Source of the DNA: an uncultured Myxococcales bacterium
GTDB lineage: Bacteria > Myxococcota_A > UBA9042
NCBI GenBank assembly: GCA_903840165.1
Contig: CAIMEY010000031.1
Location: forward strand, 1 to 42,776
DNA: 42,776 nt
Direction: 5' to 3'
The notes below the pieces were generated by a model, which was not told the DNA's origin, did not search any database, and saw only the letters and a program-made list of their open reading frames with translations. The position numbers and the translations under genes were made by a program. Positions 26,577 to 35,311 of the stretch are shown here, piece after piece. Within the stretch, counting starts at the first letter, position 1. Every line of letters starts with the position of its first letter.

Positions 26577-26594
26577 GACCCAATCGTTTGGGTC
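26577..26594. terminator. Hairpin after jag, between convergent genes
   Basis: Stem GACCCAA / TTGGGTC (7 bp) with a 4-base loop, 37 bases beyond the jag stop and ahead of a convergent lipoprotein gene. It lacks a T-run, so a terminator role is suggested by position only. Confidence 0.35.
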
Positions 26595-26725
26595 TCGCGT
26601 TGCATGGCGGGCGATCAAACGGCACCTGGGCGAGCTTTTGGCTGGCCGGCAGTCCTTCTGCGCAACTCTTCTTGCCGCACTACTGTTTGCGAATTGCCCC
26701 TAGGGAGCGTTGGTCGCCGTTCGAC

Positions 26726-27346
26726 CTACTTGCGCAGCTCGTCGAGGAACTTTGACAAGTCATTGACCAAAGACGTCATTTCCTTGCCAAACTTCTGATC
26801 GTCCACGCCCCAGGCCAAGATCGCCTTGTCCTGATCGTCGCCGTTCTTTTGCAGCGCCTTGACCAGTTCGTGGGTACTTTCGTCGTATTTCTTTAGGGTT
26901 GCCTGCAACGCCTCGTGAATCGCACCGAGCTTGGCGACCGTCGGCTTGGGTTGCGCATCGGCAATCTGCTTGAGGGAATCGATCTCGGGCAGCAGTTTCT
27001 TCTCAAAGATCGGCAACATCTGGCCTAGATCGCTGAGATCGTACAGTTCCTGTCTGGCCGTGTTCATCCCGGTCAGGGACGGCTTGGCCTTGACCAAGAA
27101 CTCCTTGTATTGGCGCACTGCATCGACTTCGGGACTCGTGCAACCAGCCATGCTGACTACGCAAACCATGGCCAAGACGGTCAACGGCAGCGGTAGGCTG
27201 CTTAGGCTGACGCGCAGAGCCCGGCAGGCAGTGGCTCGACGCAACGCGACCCCAGTGGCGCGTTGGCTGGTCAAACAGTCAAGACGGGCGTGCGCAAGGA
27301 TGGTCGCAAGCATAGGCAGTTCCGTAGGAAGCTCAGGCAGTTCCAT
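26726..27346 (-). CDS. Putative lipoprotein, helical
   Basis: Hypothetical protein with the hydrophobic segment LPLPLTVLAMVCVV followed by the lipobox SMAGC (Cys at residue 69 of the longest frame). The mature part of about 138 residues is mostly helical and charged (PEVDAVRQYKEFLVKAKPSL, ALQATLKKYDESTHELVKAL), suggesting a coiled coil. The start is uncertain: ATG at 27346 leaves about 50 residues before the hydrophobic segment, too long for a lipoprotein signal. An internal TTG at 27244 or ATG at 27313 would fit better. No family was recognised. It lies between the convergent jag and the divergent VOC gene. Confidence 0.65.
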   Translation of the reverse strand: MELPELPTELPMLATILAHARLDCLTSQRATGVALRRATACRALRVSLSSLPLPLTVLAMVCVVSMAGCTSPEVDAVRQYKEFLVKAKPSLTGMNTARQELYDLSDLGQMLPIFEKKLLPEIDSLKQIADAQPKPTVAKLGAIHEALQATLKKYDESTHELVKALQKNGDDQDKAILAWGVDDQKFGKEMTSLVNDLSKFLDELRK

Positions 27347-27592
27347 CGAGCCCCTGACCTGTTTCGGTAGATCACCACCGGTTCACAGACGGGCGGTTGG
27401 CACAGCGCGGCGGGACACCGGCCACGCCCGAGACTAGCTTACAGGGGAATCGGTGTCGAGCGACCCCCGGACCTCCGCGGAGTCCGCCCGGCTCAGCGGC
27501 AGCGTGTTCACCATTTTTGACATTCTCGCCACCCCTGACCAATCCTGCAGCGTCCCGGGCCGTCCTTGCCGGGTTCCCTGGAGCTCTTCACC

Positions 27593-28024
27593 ATGGCCGT
27601 TCCCCCGATTGCTCCCTTTGGTGTTCACCATTTAGCGATTCAATGCAAAGACTTACCAGCCATGGTTCGTTTCTATGAACGGGTGCTGCGTCTGCGGATC
27701 GAGCGACGCTGGCCCTCGGAACACCCAGACGAGCAAGGCCGCGATCGCAGCGTGTGGCTACGCCTAGGCACCAGCGTCCTGGCGCTCGAACAGTGTCAGG
27801 CGGTACCGGAGCCGCAACCGTGGCAAAGCGATCGCGCGGGGCTGCACCTGCTAGCCGTTGAAATTCCATGGCAAAATCGGGAAGTGTGGCGTGGGCACCT
27901 GCAGCATTGCGGCGTGGAGGTGCTGTTTGAGAGCCCCTGGACGCTCTATGTGCGCGATCCCGAGGGCAATCGTGTGGGTCTCTCGCATTTTCCCTTTACA
28001 GATCAAGGTCAAAGAACAGCCTAA
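27593..28024 (+). CDS. VOC/glyoxalase-fold protein
   Basis: Protein of 143 residues with the paired beta-alpha-beta-beta-beta modules of the vicinal oxygen chelate superfamily. Visible are GVHHLAIQCKDLPAMVRFYE, giving the first metal ligand His in HHLAI, then HLLAVEIP at the centre, and DPEGNRVGLSHFP at the C-terminus, where a Glu ligand usually sits in the DPxGNxxE pattern; here that position is Gly. The substrate cannot be predicted, as the superfamily covers isomerases, dioxygenases and antibiotic-binding proteins. ATG at 27593 is used, with GGAG at 27580-27583 upstream; the frame is open to 27566. Confidence 0.8.
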   Translation: MAVPPIAPFGVHHLAIQCKDLPAMVRFYERVLRLRIERRWPSEHPDEQGRDRSVWLRLGTSVLALEQCQAVPEPQPWQSDRAGLHLLAVEIPWQNREVWRGHLQHCGVEVLFESPWTLYVRDPEGNRVGLSHFPFTDQGQRTA

Positions 28025-28370
28025 GCCGCAGTCTACCGTCCCGAGCCGCCCGCAACAGGAGCCCAGCAGGACCGCCATTGTCGGCCCAACCGGGGCGACC
28101 GCGCTGCGCTTGAAAGAGGGAAACCCTGAGTCTTTCCAGACGATTAGCGCCTAGGCGTCCAGACGCCGAGACGGCCCCGCACTCAGGCCCTGAGACCTAG
28201 GCAACTCCGCGGGTTTCTGAGCGCTTGCCCCCGCACTGTCCCCCAGCCTATGATAGCGCGCCGGTTGTCGGGTCTCCAGGCGTGGCGGCCCCGCGATAGG
28301 GATTGCTTGGATGTGCCAACTTGGCAGATCTCAAGGCGATCAGGTCCACCCCCGCACGAGGCCGTCCCCC
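28025..28370. other. Gap between VOC gene and pseudokinase gene
   Basis: A 346-base gap with no gene seen. It contains a perfect 6-base hairpin GGCGTC/GACGCC (28154-28167) without a T-run, and the promoter candidate described at 28225. Confidence 0.4.
28225..28254 (+). promoter_or_regulatory. Candidate sigma-70 promoter of the pseudokinase gene
   Basis: TTGCCC (28225-28230) and TATGAT (28249-28254) are spaced by 18 bases, matching the consensus at 4/6 and 5/6 positions. Transcription would start near 28262 and leave a leader of about 110 bases. Confidence 0.4.
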
Positions 28371-31300
28371 ATGACGCAACAACGCATCGATCAACGTTTT
28401 GTTGTCCTGAGCACGCTGGAACAAGGCAAGCTCGGTACGTTGCTGTCGGTTTACGACGAAGCGGCCGCCCAGCCAGCGCTCTTGCTGCTTGCGTCCCCCC
28501 AGGTGGCCATTGACGATGCGGGCCTGCAGGCCATCCTCGATGACAACCGCAAAATCCTTGAAAGTCCAGCTATTTTAGTGACCTACGCCGCCGGCCGTGG
28601 CGACGATGGCGTGTGGCTGGCCAGCGAGAACCCGGGCGGCAGCGAGGGCGAAGTCGGCGGTTGCCTGCTCGATGAAGTCATCAAACGCAAAGACAAAATA
28701 GAGCTCAATCAGCTGCTTCACCTCGCCGGGGCGCTGAGCAAGGGCTGCCTATCGATGGCCCAAGCTGGCGTGCAGCATCTGGATCTCGGCCCCCATCGCT
28801 TGTGGGTGAGTGGCGGTGGCCTTGATGCGGTCAGCGCAACCGATGGCGGCGCCGTGCGGCTGTTTGGCGTGGGCTGGTGGCGTCTGCTCCCTGCCTGGCA
28901 AAATGGAGCAAATCCAGATAGTTCCTACGGTATGCCCGAATACATGGCCGCCGAGATCTGCAAGGGTCTGGCCCCAGCCCCTGGTGCCGATGTTTATTCG
29001 GCCGCCCTGAGCGTTTGGGCTTTGGCGGCGGGCAAACCGCCGTTCACGTCGGCCCAGCCAGCGATGACGCTCAAGCGCCAAGCCGTTGAAAAACCTTTGC
29101 GTTTGGACTTGGTCAAGCCGGCTCTCAAGGGTGTCAAGGACGTGCAAGCCCTGCTCGCCGATGCCTTGGAGAAGGATCCCAGCAAGCGCCCGGCCGCCGA
29201 AGCGTGGGTCCAAGCGATTCAGACCCAACTAGGTGCTTTTGCTCCTGATCTAGCTGCCCGCGCTGCGACGATCCCCAGCCGGCGGGCCCCGCTGTTTGGT
29301 GCTGCGGCGCCGACACCAGCCGCCGCACCCGTTCAGGCAGCGGTACCCGTTCAGGCAGCAGCACCGGTTCAGGCAGCAGCATCGGCAGCGCCCGTCGAGC
29401 TTACGAAAGAACCTGAGATCAAAAAGGAACCAACGCCTGCGCCAGCAGTTGACCCTCAGCCAGCCGCGGTCGTTCAGCCGGCAGCCGAGTCTCCAGCTGT
29501 GGTCGTTGCCCAGGCCCCAGCTGTGGGCGATGGCACGCTGCCCCGAGACGGCTTTGACAGCCGTTCCCAGGCCGATGCCACCCTGAAGATTTCTGCCACG
29601 GCGGTCCAAGAGGCGATTGCCAAAGCCCAACAGGCTGCTGTGCCCCATGTGGTGTCACCAGCCCCCGCCGCAACCGCTGCTGCAGCCGTCGCACCTGCCG
29701 CACCCGCACCGGCCCAAGCACCGGGAGCACAGGCAGCAGCGCCCGCACCCGCCGCGACCGCAACGGACGAAGAAGACGGCGATGACGATGAGGACGACGC
29801 GCCCGCCGCCGGTTCTGCCGCGGCCGATCGTGGTCGTAAGGGCAAGAAAGGCAAGAAGAATAGACGAGATAGGCAGACTCTCTCGCCCGCAGCCGTGGCG
29901 GCGCAGACCGTTGCGCCAGCGCCCGCACAATCAGGTGCGCAGCCAGGCGCGGTCAAGACGGCTGTGGGTGCCCAAGATGAAGTAAAGACTGAGGTTTTTC
30001 GCGTCGATCCCGCGCAACTTGCGGCCAAGTCCGAACCGAGCAAGACCGAACCGGCCAAGGTGACACTCGGCAAGTCCGAGCCAGTCAAGTCCGAGCCAGT
30101 CAAGTCCGAGCCCAGCAAAGCGGAACTGGCTAAAGGTCAAGCGGTTAAGTCTGATGCGGCAAGGAGCGAGGCCAAGCCGTCCTCTAGCGTCAAACGGCCG
30201 ATGACCGACCGCACCCTTCGCGTGGAAATGGCCGAGGGCATGTTCTTTACGGAGGACCATAAAGAGCCTGTTTCCAAAGAGTTGCACGAACAAGCCCCGC
30301 CGACGCCTGTGGTCCAACCGGTCAACAAGCGTTTGCTTGGCGGCGTGCTTGTCTTTGTCGTGGCGATGATCGCAGTGGCTGCGTACATGGTCGCCAATCG
30401 GCGTGAAGTGCCTCCAGAACCCGCCTTGGGTCAAGAGGAACCAGCTGCAGCTGCACCGGCGGAAAAGCCCGCGGAACAACCTGTTCCACCACCCGCTCCA
30501 GTCACGGTGGCTGCACCCGCGCCCGTCGCACCTCCCGTGCCGGCTGCCGATGCCGGAGTCGCAGCGGTGGCGGTCGATGCGGGGTCCGAGCCCGGCGTCG
30601 ATCCCAAGGTGGCCCAGGTGGAGAAACTGGTCGTCGAGGGCCAAGCCGCCCTGGAAGCCAACCCCAAGGTGGCATTGGAGAAAGCAGAGGCAGCCCTGCT
30701 TCTCAATCCCGGTCATGCGCCCGCAGGGCTGCTCAAGCGGGAAGCTGAAGTCAAGGTAGCCGTGGCGGTCAAGGCTGCTGCCGACCTATCAGCGGCGCAA
30801 GCCACCAAAGCAACCGAAGCGGCAAAGGCTGCAGAAGCTGCTAAGGCCGCAGAAGAAGCCAAGAAAGCGGACGAAGCTCACAAGGCCGAAGAAGCCAAGA
30901 AGGCGGACGAAGCCAAAAAGGCGGACGAAGCCAAAAAGGCCGAATCCTCCAAGAAGAACCAGGATTCCGGCAAAGCGGAGGAGCGCAAGGCGGCGGCGGC
31001 TCAGGCTGCGGCTGAGAAGAAAGCGGCCGCTGAACGTGCTGCTGCCGATCGGAAGGCAGCAGAAGAACGCAAATCTGCAGAGAAAAAGGCCGCCGATGAC
31101 CGCAAGGCCGCCGAAAAGAAGGCTGCTCCGGAAGAGAAGAAGGCACCCGTAGCCAAGAAGCCGCCCATTGCCGGCGACGAGGGACGCAAAGGCGGCGACG
31201 AGGCCAGTGAGGCACACCAAGAGGCTGAAAAGATGGCGAGTTTAGCACGCAGCGCCGCCAAGGCCAAGCTCAAGGTTCTATACCTCAAGAAGGCCGTGCA

Positions 31301-31382
31301 GCTCGAACCGAGCAATGCCAACTACAAGAACTTGTTGAAGATTGCCGAGCAGGAATTGGCTTCGGAAAGCGGCAACCAGTAG
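28371..31382 (+). CDS. Pseudokinase-like membrane protein with Lys/Ala/Glu-rich coil
   Basis: Protein of 1003 residues. Residues about 1-290 resemble a Ser/Thr kinase domain with most catalytic residues lost. The catalytic loop reads HLDLGPHRLW (136-145) in place of HRDLKPxN, the DFG position reads LFGVG (164-168), and the APE region is GMPEYMAAE (187-195), followed by ADVYSAALSVWALAAGKPPF. The usual VAIK lysine and Gly-rich loop are not seen. An Ala/Pro linker with 18-base DNA repeats and KSEP repeats follows, then a transmembrane helix at about 657-676. The outer part is Ala/Pro-rich, then a Lys/Ala/Glu-rich coil with repeated EAKKAD units (about 800-970) and a final TPR-like KAKLKVLYLKKAVQLEPSNA. 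Such a cytoplasmic pseudokinase with an envelope-spanning coil could act in signalling or as a TolA-like bridge (inference). The ATG at 28371 has GAGG at 28358-28361. Confidence 0.82.
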   Translation: MTQQRIDQRFVVLSTLEQGKLGTLLSVYDEAAAQPALLLLASPQVAIDDAGLQAILDDNRKILESPAILVTYAAGRGDDGVWLASENPGGSEGEVGGCLLDEVIKRKDKIELNQLLHLAGALSKGCLSMAQAGVQHLDLGPHRLWVSGGGLDAVSATDGGAVRLFGVGWWRLLPAWQNGANPDSSYGMPEYMAAEICKGLAPAPGADVYSAALSVWALAAGKPPFTSAQPAMTLKRQAVEKPLRLDLVKPALKGVKDVQALLADALEKDPSKRPAAEAWVQAIQTQLGAFAPDLAARAATIPSRRAPLFGAAAPTPAAAPVQAAVPVQAAAPVQAAASAAPVELTKEPEIKKEPTPAPAVDPQPAAVVQPAAESPAVVVAQAPAVGDGTLPRDGFDSRSQADATLKISATAVQEAIAKAQQAAVPHVVSPAPAATAAAAVAPAAPAPAQAPGAQAAAPAPAATATDEEDGDDDEDDAPAAGSAAADRGRKGKKGKKNRRDRQTLSPAAVAAQTVAPAPAQSGAQPGAVKTAVGAQDEVKTEVFRVDPAQLAAKSEPSKTEPAKVTLGKSEPVKSEPVKSEPSKAELAKGQAVKSDAARSEAKPSSSVKRPMTDRTLRVEMAEGMFFTEDHKEPVSKELHEQAPPTPVVQPVNKRLLGGVLVFVVAMIAVAAYMVANRREVPPEPALGQEEPAAAAPAEKPAEQPVPPPAPVTVAAPAPVAPPVPAADAGVAAVAVDAGSEPGVDPKVAQVEKLVVEGQAALEANPKVALEKAEAALLLNPGHAPAGLLKREAEVKVAVAVKAAADLSAAQATKATEAAKAAEAAKAAEEAKKADEAHKAEEAKKADEAKKADEAKKAESSKKNQDSGKAEERKAAAAQAAAEKKAAAERAAADRKAAEERKSAEKKAADDRKAAEKKAAPEEKKAPVAKKPPIAGDEGRKGGDEASEAHQEAEKMASLARSAAKAKLKVLYLKKAVQLEPSNANYKNLLKIAEQELASESGNQ
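29333..29386 (+). repeat. 18-bp tandem repeats inside the pseudokinase gene
   Basis: Three near-identical 18-base units beginning GTTCAGGCAGC encode PVQAA(A/V) repeats in the cytoplasmic linker. Further in-frame tandem units lie near 30070-30115 (15 bases, KSEPV) and 30893-30950 (18 bases, EAKKAD). These are likely sites of length variation between strains. Confidence 0.6.
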
Positions 31383-31733
31383 TCGTGCAGCTCAAGGCGA
31401 GGCGGCAGCGCGGTGCCTGACATCCGGATCACGGCCACGATCGCGACGAGAGTCTCTGGCTCTGTCCTGAAGATTTCGCAAGAAAACACTTCTATTTCAA
31501 GGTATTGTGTGCATGCCCGCTGGGACCGATTGGCCCGCCCTGGGACGCACTTGCGTTGCGCTTTCTGGCGTCCCCTGACAGTGATGTCATGCTTGGTGAC
31601 TACGGCATTGGTTTGGGCCCGCCTTGGAATCGGCACGATGATCCGGCATTGCCTTGCAAAAACAAGAGGTTTATTGACCGACAGGCAGCCCCTGAGCGAT
31701 CTTTGGCGCCTTGGCACGGTTTTGGCAACGCCC
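31383..31733. other. Gap before lipoprotein gene
   Basis: A 351-base gap. The downstream frame is open across it from 31413, but the translated part has no protein-like character. No promoter or hairpin could be called with confidence. Confidence 0.35.
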
Positions 31734-32300
31734 ATGGTGCACCGAGGGGCGTCGCTGCGCCCAGGTGTGGAGGCGCCCCTCGGGCTACGAAATGAGGCCA
31801 GGATTCGGCAATTGCTCAGCGCATTTGCGACCTTGGCTGGGCTCGGGGTGATGCTGTTGCCGGGTTGCATCGTGCCGCCAACGGCGACGACGAGTCCAAC
31901 GCCCACTGTGGTGCAACTGCAGATCGATCAGAACAACGCTGACCCAGACATGGCGACGTTGTTCAAGTTTGACCGCACCAACCTCAGCAAGGTGTTCAGC
32001 TACACAGTGGTGACGTCTGGCTTGGACCCAGAAGGTTTGCAGTACTTCTGGTACTACGATTATGACCCCCAGATTCCGACAGCTCACGCAACGATTTGTC
32101 CAACAAAATCAAACAGTTGTCCGTGGTTTCCCTGCGACCTGAGTGACAAGACCAACCCAGACCACGTGATTATGGCGGTAGTGAGCGACAAGCGACTCAA
32201 TGACAGCAATGAACCGATGCAAAGTCCCTTTGATTTTCCAACAGGTACCCACTACGACGTCGTGAAGTGGTCGATTTCTCTTACCGGGGCTTGCCCCTAG
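31734..32300 (+). CDS. Putative lipoprotein, unknown function
   Basis: Predicted lipoprotein of about 188 residues. The hydrophobic stretch LLSAFATLAGLGVMLLPGC ends in a lipobox (LPGC), followed by a Thr/Pro-rich spacer. The mature part contains several Cys and aromatic residues (LQYFWYYDYDPQIP, ICPTKSNSCPWFPCDLSD) that suggest a disulfide-bonded beta domain. The start at 31734 is a guess: the frame is open to 31413, but only from here is the n-region near a sensible length, still about 26 residues. It stands 54 bases before another lipoprotein gene, so the two may be expressed together. No family was recognised. Confidence 0.65.
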   Translation: MVHRGASLRPGVEAPLGLRNEARIRQLLSAFATLAGLGVMLLPGCIVPPTATTSPTPTVVQLQIDQNNADPDMATLFKFDRTNLSKVFSYTVVTSGLDPEGLQYFWYYDYDPQIPTAHATICPTKSNSCPWFPCDLSDKTNPDHVIMAVVSDKRLNDSNEPMQSPFDFPTGTHYDVVKWSISLTGACP

Positions 32301-32402
32301 GCCCGACTGCATAGGCGGAATCGCTCGCCGGAGTGCGCGCCGTCTCAGGACCGAATGTACAAGCCATTGATCCTCAAATTGAGTTTCACGATCGCTCGGC
32401 CC

Positions 32403-34139
32403 ATGGCCTGGCTATGGCTTGCCCTGGCGTTGCCGCTGGTGGGCTGCGCTGCGGATCAACCCACACCCACCGGTATGTGCCAACAAGACAGTGATTGCGC
32501 AAAGTTAGGACTTGTTTGCTATCAGCAGAGCATGTGCGTCACAACCCAGTTCGCCGCCACGCCGGTCATCGTGCGCCTGACGCCAGCGGCCAGTTCGGGG
32601 TATCTGGTTGAACAATTTAAAGTAAATCTAGATGGTTCCACGGTAAAGCAGCCCTTGCATTTAATGACGGCCCCGCCCGCTGTCGTGCTCGGCACTATCG
32701 TGCAGCAAGACAATGCTTGGCTGCCTTCGGTACCTGGAACGCTCATCGCTTCGACGCCCGCTACCCTGGACAATCAGGTGGTAGATGGCAAGATTCTTAG
32801 CTTTTCAGCGATGTCGATGGCCACGCCCAAGCGCTTTGCCGGCGATGACGGGTTCTACGGCTTTGCCCTGCATATTCCGGCCAAGAGCGCGACCTATGAC
32901 CTCGTCTTCTGGCCTGACGCCAAGACCATTCCGCCTCATTATTCGACAATTACCGTTACGGGCGATCAGAAGGATTGGAAGCTCAAGCTGCCCGCAGACG
33001 CCGACCTGCTCCACGTGCGCGGGCGGATGGTGTTGGGTGATAATCCATTGGTTGGACTGCGTATTTCCTTGCGTGACGACCAGGGGCGCGTCGTCTCTAC
33101 TACCGCCGAGACCGATGCTAACGGTGCCTTTGAGATTCTGGCAGAGCCAGGACTGCCGCCGGCTACCGTTCGTTTTGAAGCGACGACCAATGCAGTCGCG
33201 ATGCCGCAGGGCCATTGGGGACAAGTTCATGCCAAGGACTTTGGTCCAGCAAAGCTGATTGATCTTGGGAAGATGAATGTCAATACCCTGGGGGATTCGG
33301 CACCCCTAGCGATTTCCGTGGTCAATGCGGCCGGCAAGCCCGTCGCCGGAGCCAGCGTCCAGGTCGTGCGCGATGATGGGACCGATGGGCGCGATGACGG
33401 ACCGGCGGGCCATGAAGTCTCTTGGTCTGTCGTTGGCTACACCGACGCTGCAGGGCAGTTCAACACCGCGATGCCCAAGGGACCTTTGCAAATTTCCGTC
33501 ACGCCAGTCGCCAATGCCGTCGACGGGCAGGGCCAGTTCAGCGGTGATTTCGCAGGCGGACCTATTGTCATTGTCGCCTCGGTCCGTCCACAACTATCTG
33601 GTATGGTTCGTGATTTTGTTGGCAATCCCTTGGGCAATGCTCGAGTCACGGTGCAGCGTGTGGGTCAGGGCACCCAGGCCACGGGCGATGGATCGGATTT
33701 CGCGCTTGAAAATACTGTAGGTTCAGATGGTTCCTTTCACGTCCACCTCGATCCCGGCACTTACCACGTCTGGGTCGAGCCTAGCAGCAAGTCGGGCTTG
33801 GCTCGGGTCTTGGCGAGCGCGGTGGAAGTAAAATCGATTGCAGAACAACCGATTGCGGATTCACTGAACCTAGTCCTGCCCCCACCTACCGTGCTGGCCG
33901 GTCAAATTGCCACCAGCGCTGGCGTGCCGTTGGCCGACGTCTTGGTAGAAGTCATTGCGATTGCGGAAGCCAAGCCTCTGGACGACAAACTGGCCGCGTC
34001 TGCCGATCGGAACCAACCCACGGCCTACAATTCAGCTGGCGCCAACGCTGAAAATCATTTGCTCGCCTCGACTTCCAGTGACAAAGATGGGGTGTTTGCC
34101 TTGCTGGTCGCCCCAGGTCAGTTGCGCCAAACCCCGTGA
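32403..34139 (+). CDS. Lipoprotein with carboxypeptidase-regulatory-like repeats
   Basis: Surface lipoprotein. ATG at 32403 gives a compact signal peptide (AWLWLALALPLVGC) with lipobox LVGC; the frame also has an ATG at 32355. A short Cys-bearing segment (GMCQQDSDCAKLGLVCYQQS) resembles the Dickkopf-like or QDSDC motif of myxobacterial lipoproteins. After this come repeated carboxypeptidase-regulatory/CnaB-like beta domains, seen as VRGRMVLGDNPLVGLRISLR, SGMVRDFVGNPLGNARVTVQ and LAGQIATSAGVPLADVLVEV. The last repeat begins GVFALLVAPGQLR and then stops after TP, shortly after where the next strand should start. Truncation or a frameshift at the end is possible, but neither alternative frame continues recognisably. 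Probable adhesion or cell-surface role (inference). Confidence 0.75.
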   Translation: MAWLWLALALPLVGCAADQPTPTGMCQQDSDCAKLGLVCYQQSMCVTTQFAATPVIVRLTPAASSGYLVEQFKVNLDGSTVKQPLHLMTAPPAVVLGTIVQQDNAWLPSVPGTLIASTPATLDNQVVDGKILSFSAMSMATPKRFAGDDGFYGFALHIPAKSATYDLVFWPDAKTIPPHYSTITVTGDQKDWKLKLPADADLLHVRGRMVLGDNPLVGLRISLRDDQGRVVSTTAETDANGAFEILAEPGLPPATVRFEATTNAVAMPQGHWGQVHAKDFGPAKLIDLGKMNVNTLGDSAPLAISVVNAAGKPVAGASVQVVRDDGTDGRDDGPAGHEVSWSVVGYTDAAGQFNTAMPKGPLQISVTPVANAVDGQGQFSGDFAGGPIVIVASVRPQLSGMVRDFVGNPLGNARVTVQRVGQGTQATGDGSDFALENTVGSDGSFHVHLDPGTYHVWVEPSSKSGLARVLASAVEVKSIAEQPIADSLNLVLPPPTVLAGQIATSAGVPLADVLVEVIAIAEAKPLDDKLAASADRNQPTAYNSAGANAENHLLASTSSDKDGVFALLVAPGQLRQTP

Positions 34140-34317
34140 CGGCGGGGGCCCGGGCCAGTCAAGTAGCAAGAAAACATGCCTGTGCACGCAGTTGCCTTGG
34201 GCCGCGTTGACGGCGCTCAGCCTTTCTGCCATGAACTCGCAAGCGAGAGGTCGGGCCTGACGGGTCTGACGCGCCTTGCGCTATTTTCCCTTTTCTTTCA
34301 TATGGATGTCATTCACC

Positions 34318-35277
34318 ATGCACAAAGTTGTGATCATCGGCTCGGGTCCTGCCGGGCAGACAGCAGCCATCTACACGGCCCGCGCCAACTTGGCCCCCAT
34401 CGTCTTTGAAGGCGGTTTCCTGCATACCGGCGACTTGATGACGCCGGGCGGGCAACTGATGATCACGACAGAAGTGGAGAATTTCCCAGGGTTTCCTGAA
34501 GGAATTACCGGCCCCGAACTAGTCGACCGCTGCCGCCGCCAATCGCAGCGATTTGGCACGGAACACCGCGACGACGTCATTGATGAAGTTGATTTCTCTG
34601 GCTTTCCCCTGCGTCTCAAGACGGGATCGGGCGAGTGGCTGGAGACGGCGACCCTCATCATTGCAACCGGGGCCAACGCCCGTTGGCTGAACGTGCCGGG
34701 CGAACAAACCTATATGAATCGAGGCGTTTCAGCCTGTGCGACGTGCGATGGCGCCTTCTACAAGGAGTTGGACGTCCTTGTCGTCGGCGGCGGCGATACC
34801 GCCATGGAAGAGGCCAACTTCCTGACCCGCTACTGCAAGACCGTCACCATCGTCCATCGCCGCGATAGCTTTCGCGCCTCGAAGATCATGGCCGATCGCG
34901 CCCAGGCCAACCCCAAGATCAAGGTGGTGTGGAACTCTGAAATCATTGAGATTCTTGGCAATGGTTCCAAGGCCACGGGCGTTACGCTGCGCAACACGGT
35001 CGACGCAACGACCCGTGAGTTGGCCTGTGGTGGCGTGTTCATGGCCATCGGGCACTCGCCCAATACCGCAGTATTCAAGGGAAAAATTGATCTCGATGCG
35101 GAAGGCTACATCGTCTGGCGTGATCATACCCAGACCAGCGCCACGGGTGTCTTTGCTGCCGGCGACGTCGCCGACCACCGCTATCGCCAAGCCATTTCCG
35201 CTGCAGGCATGGGCTGCATGGCCGCCATCGACGCAACTCGGTTGATTGAAGCCTATGAATCAGAAGGTAAATTGTAG
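34318..35277 (+). CDS. trxB: Thioredoxin-disulfide reductase
   Basis: FAD enzyme that reduces thioredoxin with NADPH in the cytosol. Motifs in order: FAD-binding GSGPAGQTAAIYTARANLAP, the redox pair in SACATCDGAFYKE (CATC), NADPH-binding VVGGGDTAMEEANFL, the HRRDSFRASKIM stretch that contacts the NADPH phosphate, and the second FAD motif GVFAAGDVAD. Its 319 residues are typical. ATG at 34318 is used because HKVVIIGSG starts there; the frame is open to 34276. A hairpin (35280-35307) directly follows the stop. Confidence 0.97.
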   Translation: MHKVVIIGSGPAGQTAAIYTARANLAPIVFEGGFLHTGDLMTPGGQLMITTEVENFPGFPEGITGPELVDRCRRQSQRFGTEHRDDVIDEVDFSGFPLRLKTGSGEWLETATLIIATGANARWLNVPGEQTYMNRGVSACATCDGAFYKELDVLVVGGGDTAMEEANFLTRYCKTVTIVHRRDSFRASKIMADRAQANPKIKVVWNSEIIEILGNGSKATGVTLRNTVDATTRELACGGVFMAIGHSPNTAVFKGKIDLDAEGYIVWRDHTQTSATGVFAAGDVADHRYRQAISAAGMGCMAAIDATRLIEAYESEGKL

Positions 35278-35279
35278 AG

Positions 35280-35307
35280 TCGAACCCGCAAGCAACTTCG
35301 GGTTTGA
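35280..35307. repeat. Hairpin repeat, copy 2 (between trxB and murI)
   Basis: Nine-base stem TCGAACCCG / CGGGTTTGA with loop CAAGCAACTT, within which AAG/CTT could pair further. It lies between two convergent stops, so it may act as a shared terminator, but no long T-run is present. It matches the copy at 13391-13418 at 25 of 28 positions. Confidence 0.6.
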
Positions 35308-35311
35308 CGTA

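Noticed and set aside
30789..31321. Leu/Phe/Gly-rich open frames on the minus strand
   Set aside because: They are the complement of the Lys/Ala/Glu repeat region and owe their apparent hydrophobic pattern to it.
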